IMG/VR virus record: IMGVR_UViG_3300024243_000051
Coordinates: 1-37,236 of that record
Direction: 5' to 3' (one strand)
DNA: 37,236 nt
From: a virus
Under the pieces are notes generated by a model. It did not search any database. It worked only from the letters and a program-made list of their open reading frames with translations, and was not told the origin of the DNA. Below are positions 23,049 to 30,692 of this stretch, piece by piece (position 1 is the first letter of the stretch; each line of letters begins with the position of its first letter). Made by a program: the position numbers and the translations under genes.

Positions 23049-23270
23049 ATGAAACCTGATTTAATAATCAAACAAGAAAAAGGTATGATCAGTCATATAC
23101 AAACATCAGAGTTAATTAACTTTCTATATATGCTAAAGGAATCAGAAACACAAACAGATTATTATAAATTTGTAAAAACACGATTTATGGATGAGTTTGT
23201 GTTTCCAGAACAGATTTCAAAAGAGAATGCTGAAGAAGAGTTTGATTTATTTTCAGGAAGGAGAAACTAA
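23049..23270 (+). CDS. Hypothetical protein
   Basis: A 73-residue protein, mixed charge, no motif recognised. AAGGA lies 7 bases before the ATG. It is the first gene after the structured RNA; its stop codon directly abuts the next start codon (TAAATG). Confidence 0.6.
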   Translation: MKPDLIIKQEKGMISHIQTSELINFLYMLKESETQTDYYKFVKTRFMDEFVFPEQISKENAEEEFDLFSGRRN

Positions 23271-23555
23271 ATGGGAAAACACACACGGTACAGAGAGATT
23301 TCTGTAGAAGAGATTAAGAAATCCAGTACTGATTGGAAGACTATAGTAGGACTTTCTAATTACGAAGGCACATCTATTCAAGCAGTCTACGAAGAGATTA
23401 AAAAACATCCTGACAGATTCATTCTGCGTACTTTGGAAGGAAGTAAAGTCACTATCCTAGCTAGGATAGCACCTAAACAAATAGTTCCCGGTAACTTTAG
23501 CAGAGGCAAGGTTGCTCCTACTGTTCCGCCCAGCTTTCGAAAGTATGACACATGA
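23271..23555 (+). CDS. Hypothetical protein upstream of primase
   Basis: A 94-residue basic protein; the segment SVEEIKKSSTDWKTIVGLSN may be a short helix-turn-helix, but this is weak. GGAAGGAG precedes the ATG. It overlaps the primase gene by four bases (ATGA), which suggests a primase-related role. An 18-bp perfect palindrome lies at 23452-23469. Confidence 0.6.
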   Translation: MGKHTRYREISVEEIKKSSTDWKTIVGLSNYEGTSIQAVYEEIKKHPDRFILRTLEGSKVTILARIAPKQIVPGNFSRGKVAPTVPPSFRKYDT

Positions 23556-24658
23556 ATGTACTTCAGATATTAAACAGATATCATGTCAGGTATGAGCATA
23601 ATCATCCTAACCAGACAGAAGGATGGGTAGGGGCATGGAGATGTCCCTATTGTCAAAAGCCTGACTATCATTTAGGGATTAACTTAAAGTCAGGTGGATT
23701 CAAGTGTTGGGTGTGTGGAGAGAAGGGCTGGATAGCTAAACTGATGGAAAAGTTTGGGGTAGCTGAAGATGAGCTACAATTAATTCGACAATCCTTTGAG
23801 CCATTCATCATATCAAGAGATGAGATCAAAAGCAAATACAATAAAGAAAGCAAAGAAAGGAGAACGGCTTTACGATTAATACCGGGAACACATCCTGTTC
23901 CACCTATGGCAATGGCAAAGCTTAAAGCTTATCTCGAACTAAGAAAGATTATTGAACCGGGAGATAATTTGGACGATACAATGATAGCAGTACACAGATA
24001 TAACCTCTTCATTGGCACTGGGGCAAACTGGGAAGGAAGAATATCTGCTCCAATAGAGCAGTTCAAGGATGGACAAGTCATTGATGTTGGGGCAGTAGGA
24101 AGATCAACCAATGATGAGAAAAGAAAGTATCTATATGAAGAAGGAACTCAAATGACCAAAGGATTTATTGGTCTGTCTTTCCTTCATAAATATCTATTCA
24201 CTAATCCAGAAACAGATGAATATTCTGAAGGCATCATTATTCCCATAGTAGAAGGAATGTTTGATGTTCTTTCTTTATGTGAGCCTTATGGAGATTCCCT
24301 TATTGATACTGTTGTATGTCCTCTTGGCATTGGCGGCAGTCATATGTCAGATCAGCAGCAGCTTCAGTTAGGCGTAATCATTACTGCTTTACTGGATACA
24401 AATCAGGGTAAGCGTTCCCCTATCTTTGTGCCTGTAGCTTTAGACAGGGATAAGTACGATGAGAATGTGAAGATAGTAAGCTCATTGAGATTGATTCTCC
24501 CTGACAAAGTTAAAGTGTTCCCTGTCAAGTGGCCTCAAGGAGTGCCAGACCCAAATGATTACATGACACACAACAAGGATGATGGGATTAGCTGTGCTTT
24601 ACTCGACTTCTACGATGGATGGAAGGCAATTGAAGATGTTACCAAACTAGAAAGGTAG
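23552..24658 (+). CDS. DNA primase (zinc ribbon plus TOPRIM)
   Basis: A 368-residue DnaG-type primase. The N-terminal zinc ribbon uses C31, C34, H40 or nearby, C52 and C55 (CPYC and CWVC). The TOPRIM core has VEGMFD (233-238, E234) and ALDRDKYDE (296-304, D298 and D300) as metal-binding acids. It is shorter than bacterial DnaG and lacks the C-terminal helicase-binding domain. It makes primers for the lagging strand and should work with the DnaB-like helicase encoded at 27962-29347 on the other strand. Start overlaps the upstream stop. Confidence 0.9.
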   Translation: MNVLQILNRYHVRYEHNHPNQTEGWVGAWRCPYCQKPDYHLGINLKSGGFKCWVCGEKGWIAKLMEKFGVAEDELQLIRQSFEPFIISRDEIKSKYNKESKERRTALRLIPGTHPVPPMAMAKLKAYLELRKIIEPGDNLDDTMIAVHRYNLFIGTGANWEGRISAPIEQFKDGQVIDVGAVGRSTNDEKRKYLYEEGTQMTKGFIGLSFLHKYLFTNPETDEYSEGIIIPIVEGMFDVLSLCEPYGDSLIDTVVCPLGIGGSHMSDQQQLQLGVIITALLDTNQGKRSPIFVPVALDRDKYDENVKIVSSLRLILPDKVKVFPVKWPQGVPDPNDYMTHNKDDGISCALLDFYDGWKAIEDVTKLER

Positions 24659-24662
24659 GCAG

Positions 24663-24824
24663 ATGGACGAGGAAAAACTAAGAGCAGAGTTTACCCAAGT
24701 AATACTAGAAGCAGACTACAATCAAATGGCGATTGAAGATTTGGAAGAGATTGCTACACAAATTCAAATCATTCAAAACGTTAACCAACTGAAATGCACA
24801 GAAAAATATCAGGAGACTACCTAA
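24663..24824 (+). CDS. Small acidic helical protein, 53 residues
   Basis: Starts MDEEKLRAEFTQVILEADYN; predicted two-helix protein. It lies 4 bases after the primase stop codon, with AGGCAG upstream. No family recognised. Confidence 0.5.
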   Translation: MDEEKLRAEFTQVILEADYNQMAIEDLEEIATQIQIIQNVNQLKCTEKYQETT

Positions 24825-24892
24825 TTGTGAAAGCCCTCTTTACAGAGGCTCGCTTATTTATCGAAGAAAACTTTCCAAAATAGGAGACTGAT

Positions 24893-25606
24893 TTGTTCTA
24901 CCCTAAAATACAATCTCTTTGGAAAAGAGACATGAGCAAGAAGGGAATTATCATTCCCGGTGAACTTTCCATGCCTGAGTTTGGTTCCATTAATCATTGG
25001 AACGTTACCGAAAAGATTGACGGCATGAATGTCAGAGTTATATATGACCATAAAGAAGAGAAAGTCACATTTAATGGAAGGACTGACCGAGCGCAAATGC
25101 CTGTCAATCTGATGAAGTCTTTACATGCTCAGTTCAACTATCCTCACATGGCATCTCAGCTTGGATTGGATAAGCTTACCTTATTTGGAGAAGGATACGG
25201 AGCAGGGATACAGAAGGGGGGAGGATATATTAAGGAAGATCAAGACTTTATCCTCTTCGATGTGTATAATTGGAACCACGATTACTGGCTTCCGTGTGAA
25301 GATGTTATGACTATGGCTAAAACTCTGCACATAAAATGTGTGCCTTGGATTGGAGTCATGTCTACTGACGATGCAATAGAAGAGGCCAAATCTCTTTTCT
25401 GTAGCAGTATTTCTGAGGATAAGAATAAAAAAGCTGAAGGAATTGTAGCTACCAGTTGTCCTCATCTGTTTAATGCTAGAGGTCACAGGATTAGATGGAA
25501 ACTCAAAGCCAAAGATTTTGAACATCTTGAACAAATGGAAGCTCAAGAAAGGAAAGAAAACAATAAACAGAATGAAGGACTAGTGGACGCTCTTCAATTA
25601 TCGTAG
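24893..25606 (+). CDS. RNA ligase (Rnl2/DRB0094-like nucleotidyltransferase)
   Basis: A 237-residue ligase with the covalent nucleotidyltransferase motifs in order: EKIDG (motif I, nucleophile K41), NGR (residues 61-63), LFGEGYGAGIQKGG (97-110), AEGIV (181-185) and RWKLK (201-205, motif V). It is close to the minimal catalytic-domain size, without an obvious C-terminal domain. It likely seals nicked RNA, for example host-cleaved tRNA; a tRNA gene is present in this window. The start is TTG at 24893 with AGGAG 7 bases upstream. A DNA ligase is less likely at this size and motif spacing. Confidence 0.82.
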   Translation: MFYPKIQSLWKRDMSKKGIIIPGELSMPEFGSINHWNVTEKIDGMNVRVIYDHKEEKVTFNGRTDRAQMPVNLMKSLHAQFNYPHMASQLGLDKLTLFGEGYGAGIQKGGGYIKEDQDFILFDVYNWNHDYWLPCEDVMTMAKTLHIKCVPWIGVMSTDDAIEEAKSLFCSSISEDKNKKAEGIVATSCPHLFNARGHRIRWKLKAKDFEHLEQMEAQERKENNKQNEGLVDALQLS

Positions 25607-25633
25607 TACCCCAACAACAAGGGAGTTACACCT

Positions 25634-26071
25634 ATGCCTCCGTATGAAATCTGTCCCATCTGCAATACCAAGATTTACTTTGCCGATCCCTCATATCCGT
25701 TTGGCAAGATGAACATATGCCATGAATGTCATGCAGCTTTTACCAAAACAGCCAATGAAAGGAAAAATGCCAGTGCCGCTCATTTTAACAAGATACTGGC
25801 GAAGATGGAAAAGCAAACCATCTGCCAGACTCGACTGCTCTACTGTCCTGAGTGTGGCACTATCTTCTACTGCAATTCATCCGAAGCAGGAGATTTCTGT
25901 AAGGTGTGCTACAAGAGAGAGGGGGCTTATATCAAGATACTTGGCCTCAATCTCACTGAAGAGGCCACCCTCGCCCATCTGACAGACTCTATAAGGACAC
26001 CACCTTCCGATGTTGTGGGAGTTCCGGCTGACTGTCCCCTGCTCCAAGCTATAGAAGCAGGATGCTACTAA
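25634..26071 (+). CDS. Cys-rich zinc-binding protein
   Basis: A 145-residue protein with two zinc-ribbon-like clusters: C7, C10, C29, C32 and C71, C74, C89, C92. Additional Cys at 64 and 80. AGGGAG precedes the ATG. The C-terminal 50 residues lack Cys until near the end. It may be a transcription or RNA-binding factor; no specific family recognised. Confidence 0.65.
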   Translation: MPPYEICPICNTKIYFADPSYPFGKMNICHECHAAFTKTANERKNASAAHFNKILAKMEKQTICQTRLLYCPECGTIFYCNSSEAGDFCKVCYKREGAYIKILGLNLTEEATLAHLTDSIRTPPSDVVGVPADCPLLQAIEAGCY

Positions 26072-26110
26072 ACTATCTTGAACACGAGTACCAACTATAA
26101 AGAGCCTAAC

Positions 26111-26437
26111 ATGGCAGAATTCTTTTGTAACGCTCAAATAGTAATGACGATACTAGCTGGCATTGCTATTTTCATTGGCTTTGCCGTGATGTGTGAAACT
26201 GAAAGCTGGAAACTTGTGCCATTAATCCTGGCTATAGCCTTCTTCTGTCTGCTAATGGCAGTGGCAGCAGACAGCATTCAAGACAGAGTAGCAGATAGGG
26301 ACGCCCTTGCTTCCAAAAACAAAGAGCTTATGCTAAAGATACAGGACATGGAAAAGGAGTTGAGCAAATACCCTGCTCCTGTCATTGTCGATACCTTCTA
26401 CGTTTCTCCTGAAACAATTATCATCGTGGAAGAATAA
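26111..26437 (+). CDS. Two-pass membrane protein with coiled tail
   Basis: A 108-residue protein with two hydrophobic helices (about 9-27 and 34-54), then a helical charged tail (ASKNKELMLKIQDMEKELSK) and a beta-like C-terminus. The topology resembles some spanin or lysis-accessory proteins, but no lysis genes lie nearby. Start ATG at 26111; an upstream in-frame TTG at 26078 is less likely. Confidence 0.55.
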   Translation: MAEFFCNAQIVMTILAGIAIFIGFAVMCETESWKLVPLILAIAFFCLLMAVAADSIQDRVADRDALASKNKELMLKIQDMEKELSKYPAPVIVDTFYVSPETIIIVEE

Positions 26438-26505
26438 TTTTCTAGGAGACAATTTTGAACGAGAACCTTGATGCTGTTATGACCACACTTGAGGAGAGGA
26501 TGTAG

Positions 26506-27972
26506 CTAGAACTCAGTTATAAAATAGTCTTTGATTTCCTGAATTGTACCTAGTTTTCCCATAGCTATGTGCAAAATGTCCTCGTCAATGGTATGTTCGT
26601 TGAGCATATCAATGACGAGGCATTTTTTTTCTTGTCCCTTCCGATGTATCCTGCCTATGGCCTGACTCCTTTTCTCTCCCGAATAATCCTGTGAATAGAA
26701 GATTATCGTATCAGCCACAGTAAAATTAACTCCCTCTCCAAACACATTAGGGGTAGTGACTACTACCTTTGGCATCTTATTCTTCTGTATCTTATCCCAC
26801 TTCTTAGCCAAGTCTGCACTAGACTCTACATACTCCACTCCCTTCAGTCCCTTCAATGACTTCCTGATTATCTCCCTATCAGCATGGAACCGATGGTACA
26901 CTATGATCTTACCACCCCTATGCCAGCACTCTTCCACTACCTTGCGAAGCTCTTTAGCTTTAGGAATATCGTTATAATATTCTGGCTCTTTCTTATCATC
27001 ATATATAAAGCCATTACTTATCTGACTCATTTTAGATATGAGTTTGAGCATGGTATCAATCCGTACCTGTCCACCATGCATAAGCTTGACTAATCCCTCA
27101 TGGGCTTCATCATACTTCTCTCTCTGCTCATTGCTTATGAGAGTATGCCTCTTCTCAAATACCAAGTCAGGTAGGTCAAAGCATTCCTCTTGAGCATAGG
27201 ATAATACTATGTCGTCTATCTTATTAAGTATCTGCTTCCCTGCCCCTGCCTTCATCTTCCACTTGTGAAATGCCTCATAGAAATATTTATATCTGAACCC
27301 AAAGAAGTTCCTACCCAATCGTTGACCGCCATCAAGACAATATATCTGTGACCATAGGTTAAGATAGTTCTCCGAAGCTGGTGTGCCACTCATTACTATG
27401 GCTTTAGGAATCCGTACTGCAAGATTGCAACATGCTATCGTCTGATCTGTATCATGGTTCTTGATATGATGTGACTCGTCATACACTACAGCATCAAACC
27501 CTAAAGAATCTATAAAGTCTTCATCAATATATAGCAAAGACTTACCATTTACTACCTGCTTCTGTGTGAAAATACTCCTAGCTCCGCTATAAGTAAGTAC
27601 CCACACACCTTCTTCTCTCCGGGTATCCCTCAGTGCCTTTTTCCTACGTTCGTTGCTCATATCTAAGATATGGACGTTATACGAGGTATGTTCTCGTGTC
27701 TGCTCTTCCCAAGTTTTCATGATGGAATAGTTAGGACATACCACTAAAATTCGTTTGGCCTTCCATATGTACTTAGATATGTACAGTGCTGTCAAGGACT
27801 TACCTACTCCAATGTCAAAGAACAAACCTACAGCATCACGGTCAATGGCGAATAGCATTGCCACTGACTGATGATGCATGGGCTTGGTAGTGAACCTCTT
27901 AGACATCTTGCCTAACAACTTGTCTGTATCCTCTGGACTCAGTGCCTTATAGTCATAACTACTAATCATCAT
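26506..27972 (-). CDS. SNF2-type superfamily 2 helicase/translocase
   Basis: A 488-residue protein with SF2 helicase motifs: Walker A DIGVGKS (residues 53-59), Walker B DESHH (165-169), motif III SGTP (195-198) and motif VI QAIGRIHRKGQ (437-447), typical of SNF2-like enzymes. It is compact, without accessory DNA-binding domains. Such phage enzymes may remodel protein-DNA complexes or branch-migrate forks during replication or recombination. ATG at 27972 or 27969 overlaps the stop region of the DnaB-like gene, so translation is coupled. It converges with the rightward operon with only a few bases between. Confidence 0.88.
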   Translation of the reverse strand: MMISSYDYKALSPEDTDKLLGKMSKRFTTKPMHHQSVAMLFAIDRDAVGLFFDIGVGKSLTALYISKYIWKAKRILVVCPNYSIMKTWEEQTREHTSYNVHILDMSNERRKKALRDTRREEGVWVLTYSGARSIFTQKQVVNGKSLLYIDEDFIDSLGFDAVVYDESHHIKNHDTDQTIACCNLAVRIPKAIVMSGTPASENYLNLWSQIYCLDGGQRLGRNFFGFRYKYFYEAFHKWKMKAGAGKQILNKIDDIVLSYAQEECFDLPDLVFEKRHTLISNEQREKYDEAHEGLVKLMHGGQVRIDTMLKLISKMSQISNGFIYDDKKEPEYYNDIPKAKELRKVVEECWHRGGKIIVYHRFHADREIIRKSLKGLKGVEYVESSADLAKKWDKIQKNKMPKVVVTTPNVFGEGVNFTVADTIIFYSQDYSGEKRSQAIGRIHRKGQEKKCLVIDMLNEHTIDEDILHIAMGKLGTIQEIKDYFITEF

Positions 27973-29347
27973 CCCCCGCAAACGAAAATGGCACTGACCA
28001 CTCTGACCATTGCCCTATGCCTAAGTTGTCGTATGCTCCACACCCTACACCATCAGCGAACCCTCTACCACCAGCTACGAACAGTCGCTTGAAGTGTCTG
28101 GCCTTGTCCTCTGCTGAACGGCAGATAGCTATACAGGCATCAGCATTAGCCGCTTTCCTAATGTCTTCCGCAAGGTTATTCATCTTGATGATTGGAGCTT
28201 CAATAGCTCCCCTCTGTACCTGCGAGACTGTGAACACCGTCATATTGTACTTGTCTGCTAACATCTTGTGAAGCATATAGGTTATGTTAAGCTGATCTCT
28301 TGTGTCCTTCCGTCCATCTATAGGCTTCATCAAGTCTGCATAATCTGTTATCACAATATCAAACTTAATGCCATGTGCTTGCTCATAATAAACTATCCTG
28401 TCTTCTATGTCAAGGATACTGGCTCCTGTGTATGGCGGGAACTTCTCAATCATTAGCTTTCCACCGTACTTGGACATCTTCTCTCTTGCCTTTGTCCACT
28501 CTGCCCTGTCATAGACTGATGGCATCTCCTTCTGTACTATGATAGGCCGCCTATGATCATCCTGCACTACCATTTCTATCTCTCTCTTAGATGGTGCGTT
28601 AACCAATCGCCCAAACATCTGATCATATCTTAACTGCATCTCTCCCTGTGGAACTTCAAAACTGGCATGGTACACGTTGAGGCCATGCATCAATGCTGTC
28701 TTAGCCATGTGCTGTAGACACCATGTCTTGCCCCCCTTGTATGGGCCAAACCAGCAGATGAAATTCTGTTTCTTGAACCCACCAATAAGCTTATCCAGTT
28801 CAAGATGTCCGGTTGGCATCATAAAGTCTTCCTCAAAATTCCTATCCAATGCTACGGAGAAATCTTCAAAGTAGTCCATTGCTCCCGATGATGTAGGCAG
28901 TACGGAGCGGAACGAACCAAGTGCTACTGACTTAGCTTCTTCTATCTTCCCATCGTTAGCCAAGTCTCTGATGCTGTCTATGTTACGGCAGAAGGTAAGG
29001 TCAACAAGTTCCTTGTTCAACCTATCCATGACATACTCTCGGTCATGTTCCGACATATCCTTAGTAGCCAACTGTTTAAGATACATCTTCAACAAATTAA
29101 ATTCAGTCTCATCCATCTTAGCCTTACGGTCTTTAACCAACTCAATGAATACGTCCTTTGGCGCACGTTGGTACTTATCAAAGAAGTCATAACAGATTGT
29201 GACACAATGCTCTACTGCTGAACTGTCAAACACTCTTGCCGGGAGTATCTGCCTCACTGACTTGAGAAACTCATCATCATGAATGGCAGTGTACACGATG
29301 TAATCTGTTACGAATCCTGATAAGGCCAACCTCTTTTGTTCTGGCAT
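27962..29347 (-). CDS. DnaB-like replicative helicase
   Basis: A 461-residue protein with a helical N-terminal domain (1-160) and a RecA-type motor: Walker A GPYKGGKT (201-208), Walker B IVITDYADL (331-339), and SQVQRG (375-380), the sensor-like motif of DnaB-family helicases. It would unwind the fork for the family A polymerase and load the primase. Start ATG with AAAGGAG upstream. It overlaps the SNF2 gene end to start. Confidence 0.85.
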   Translation of the reverse strand: MPEQKRLALSGFVTDYIVYTAIHDDEFLKSVRQILPARVFDSSAVEHCVTICYDFFDKYQRAPKDVFIELVKDRKAKMDETEFNLLKMYLKQLATKDMSEHDREYVMDRLNKELVDLTFCRNIDSIRDLANDGKIEEAKSVALGSFRSVLPTSSGAMDYFEDFSVALDRNFEEDFMMPTGHLELDKLIGGFKKQNFICWFGPYKGGKTWCLQHMAKTALMHGLNVYHASFEVPQGEMQLRYDQMFGRLVNAPSKREIEMVVQDDHRRPIIVQKEMPSVYDRAEWTKAREKMSKYGGKLMIEKFPPYTGASILDIEDRIVYYEQAHGIKFDIVITDYADLMKPIDGRKDTRDQLNITYMLHKMLADKYNMTVFTVSQVQRGAIEAPIIKMNNLAEDIRKAANADACIAICRSAEDKARHFKRLFVAGGRGFADGVGCGAYDNLGIGQWSEWSVPFSFAGDDD

Positions 29348-29368
29348 TTACGCTCCTTTCACTTTTGC

Positions 29369-29845
29369 TTAGTCCGTGTCCTTTTGGTTTTCTTCTTCAC
29401 TATTTTTCGGTGCTTCCTTGCTGTCTCGTTGCTTGCCTTTACTGTCTTTCTCGCTTGTCGCCTTGCTCTTAGCTTTGTCTCCCTGCCCTGCTTGCTTGCC
29501 GCTTGTTTTATTTCTCTTTGCGTTTTCATTCTGCACCTTACCTATCTTCTCATCCAGTGCAATAATCATTGAGGATATGTCTTCGAAGAATCCTTCCAAT
29601 GCCTCACACAAATCAAACAACGCATCCAGAGCCATGCCCGATGAACTGTAAACATTCCCGGTGGACTGCGTGGTTGTTTTAATCTCTTCAAGTTTGTCAA
29701 AGATTTCAATCTTCTTCTCCTGTAGTTCCTCGCCAGCGATTGTAACTTCTTTGACTTCAGCAGGTTGAGCCTCTATTTTAGCGGCCTCTTCCTGTCGAGC
29801 TTTCTTCCGTGTCTCCTTCTTGATTCTGTCTCTTGCGGCTCCCAT
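29369..29845 (-). CDS. Charged protein upstream of the helicase
   Basis: A 158-residue protein: basic N-terminus, acidic helical centre (ALFDLCEALEGFFEDISSMI) and a lysine/serine/glutamate-rich, probably disordered C-terminus. AAGGAG lies 6 bases before the ATG. It is the first gene of the leftward replication operon, right after the divergent promoter, so a helicase loader or regulator role is possible, but nothing in the sequence shows this. Confidence 0.6.
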   Translation of the reverse strand: MGAARDRIKKETRKKARQEEAAKIEAQPAEVKEVTIAGEELQEKKIEIFDKLEEIKTTTQSTGNVYSSSGMALDALFDLCEALEGFFEDISSMIIALDEKIGKVQNENAKRNKTSGKQAGQGDKAKSKATSEKDSKGKQRDSKEAPKNSEEENQKDTD

Positions 29846-29929
29846 CTAAATCTCCTTTCGTGTTGGCATTTCTGTAGTTAGAAAGCATTAATCTCAATAC
29901 GATTGCTGCTGTGATGTAACGTGGCTAAC

Positions 29930-29958
29930 AAGATAACACACTTGCCTAGGTTTGTCAA
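29930..29958 (-). promoter_or_regulatory. Leftward sigma70-type promoter for the helicase operon
   Basis: On the minus strand TTGACA (29958-29953), 17-base spacer, TATCTT (29935-29930). The context AAACCTTGACAAACC is the same as in the rightward promoter at 30136. Confidence 0.85.
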
Positions 29959-30046
29959 GGTTTATTATTGACCTATATGTGATGCATTATAATGCACTGC
30001 CCTTTACGTAACTAAGATAAACCTTAAGAACCTATATACCTCTTTC

Positions 30047-30065
30047 GTATATACTTCGTATATAC
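30047..30065. repeat. Direct repeat of palindromic GTATATAC
   Basis: Two copies of GTATATAC at 30047-30054 and 30058-30065, 11 bases apart, about one helical turn, with a related CTATATACC at 30032-30040. The spacing suits cooperative binding of a regulator between the divergent promoters. Confidence 0.6.
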
Positions 30066-30135
30066 TCTATCGGTCTTTATTAATTAACTAAGTAACTAAG
30101 TTATAAGTAAGGGACACCACCCGAAAAAATAAACC

Positions 30136-30164
30136 TTGACAAACCCACCCGAATGTATTATACT
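30136..30164 (+). promoter_or_regulatory. Rightward sigma70-type promoter for the polymerase operon
   Basis: TTGACA (30136-30141), 17-base spacer, TATACT (30159-30164), a near-perfect match. The transcript should start near 30171 and read polymerase, SSB, UvsY-like and RecA genes. Confidence 0.9.
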
Positions 30165-30194
30165 ATGCTCCCACTCAACCAACAAGGAGGAAAC

Positions 30195-30692
30195 GTGGAT
30201 AGTCAATTAGTAATCTGGTGTGAAAAGTGTAAGAACTACAGCTTAGTTTTCGACTCAATAGTTTACCCGGAAGCAAATGTTATTGGCAAGCTTGTGTACA
30301 AGTGTAGGACTAAGAAATGTGAAAGGCTATGGAGGGTAATGACAGAAGACCCCGACAACCATCCCTTGTTACACTCTGACTTGAGTTACCAAATTGTGAG
30401 TCAGTTTGTAGGAGGGTTGCCGTTTCGTTTATGTAGTGAGGAGCCTTCTGGCACGGAGACTGGACAGGTTGCCAGAGCAGTAGCTACTCTGCCTCATAAC
30501 CTTCAGCAAGCAGAAACGATAATGAGGACAACTAGGCCAACAAGGAATATGAATGAGAGAGCCGCTAGAGCAAGAGAGGCTATTCCTCAACCTATTGCCC
30601 CGCTTGAATTTGGTACAGCATGGATGGACGAGACTGAAGAAGCTAGATCAGAACCTGCCGTATATGACACTGCGCGGGGGACGTTACGATGA
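30195..30692 (+). CDS. Zinc-ribbon protein upstream of polymerase
   Basis: A 165-residue protein with GTG start; AAGGAGG lies 4 bases upstream and an in-frame ATG at 30153 would lie before the transcript start. C9, C12, C37 and C42 form a zinc ribbon (WCEKCKNY, KCRTKKC). The rest is low-complexity, with Arg/Ala-rich segments. It overlaps the polymerase start by four bases (ATGA). Confidence 0.65.
   Translation: MDSQLVIWCEKCKNYSLVFDSIVYPEANVIGKLVYKCRTKKCERLWRVMTEDPDNHPLLHSDLSYQIVSQFVGGLPFRLCSEEPSGTETGQVARAVATLPHNLQQAETIMRTTRPTRNMNERAARAREAIPQPIAPLEFGTAWMDETEEARSEPAVYDTARGTLR

Larger units (their letters stand above)
29846..30194. other. Divergent promoter region, possible origin
   Basis: No gene. 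AT-rich. It holds a leftward promoter (29930-29958), a rightward promoter (30136-30164), a 14-bp palindrome TGCATTATAATGCA (29983-29996), repeated TATATAC elements (30033-30039, 30048-30054, 30059-30065) and three AACTAAG copies (30010-30016, 30086-30092, 30094-30100). Confidence 0.75.

Noticed and set aside
24827-24883. 18-residue frame (GTG start) between primase-linked gene and RNA ligase
   Set aside because: AGGAG lies 11 bases upstream, but the product is too short to support without expression data.
26455-26505. 16-residue frame (TTG start) before the convergent SNF2 gene
   Set aside because: Has AGGAG upstream but is too short to claim; it may be chance.
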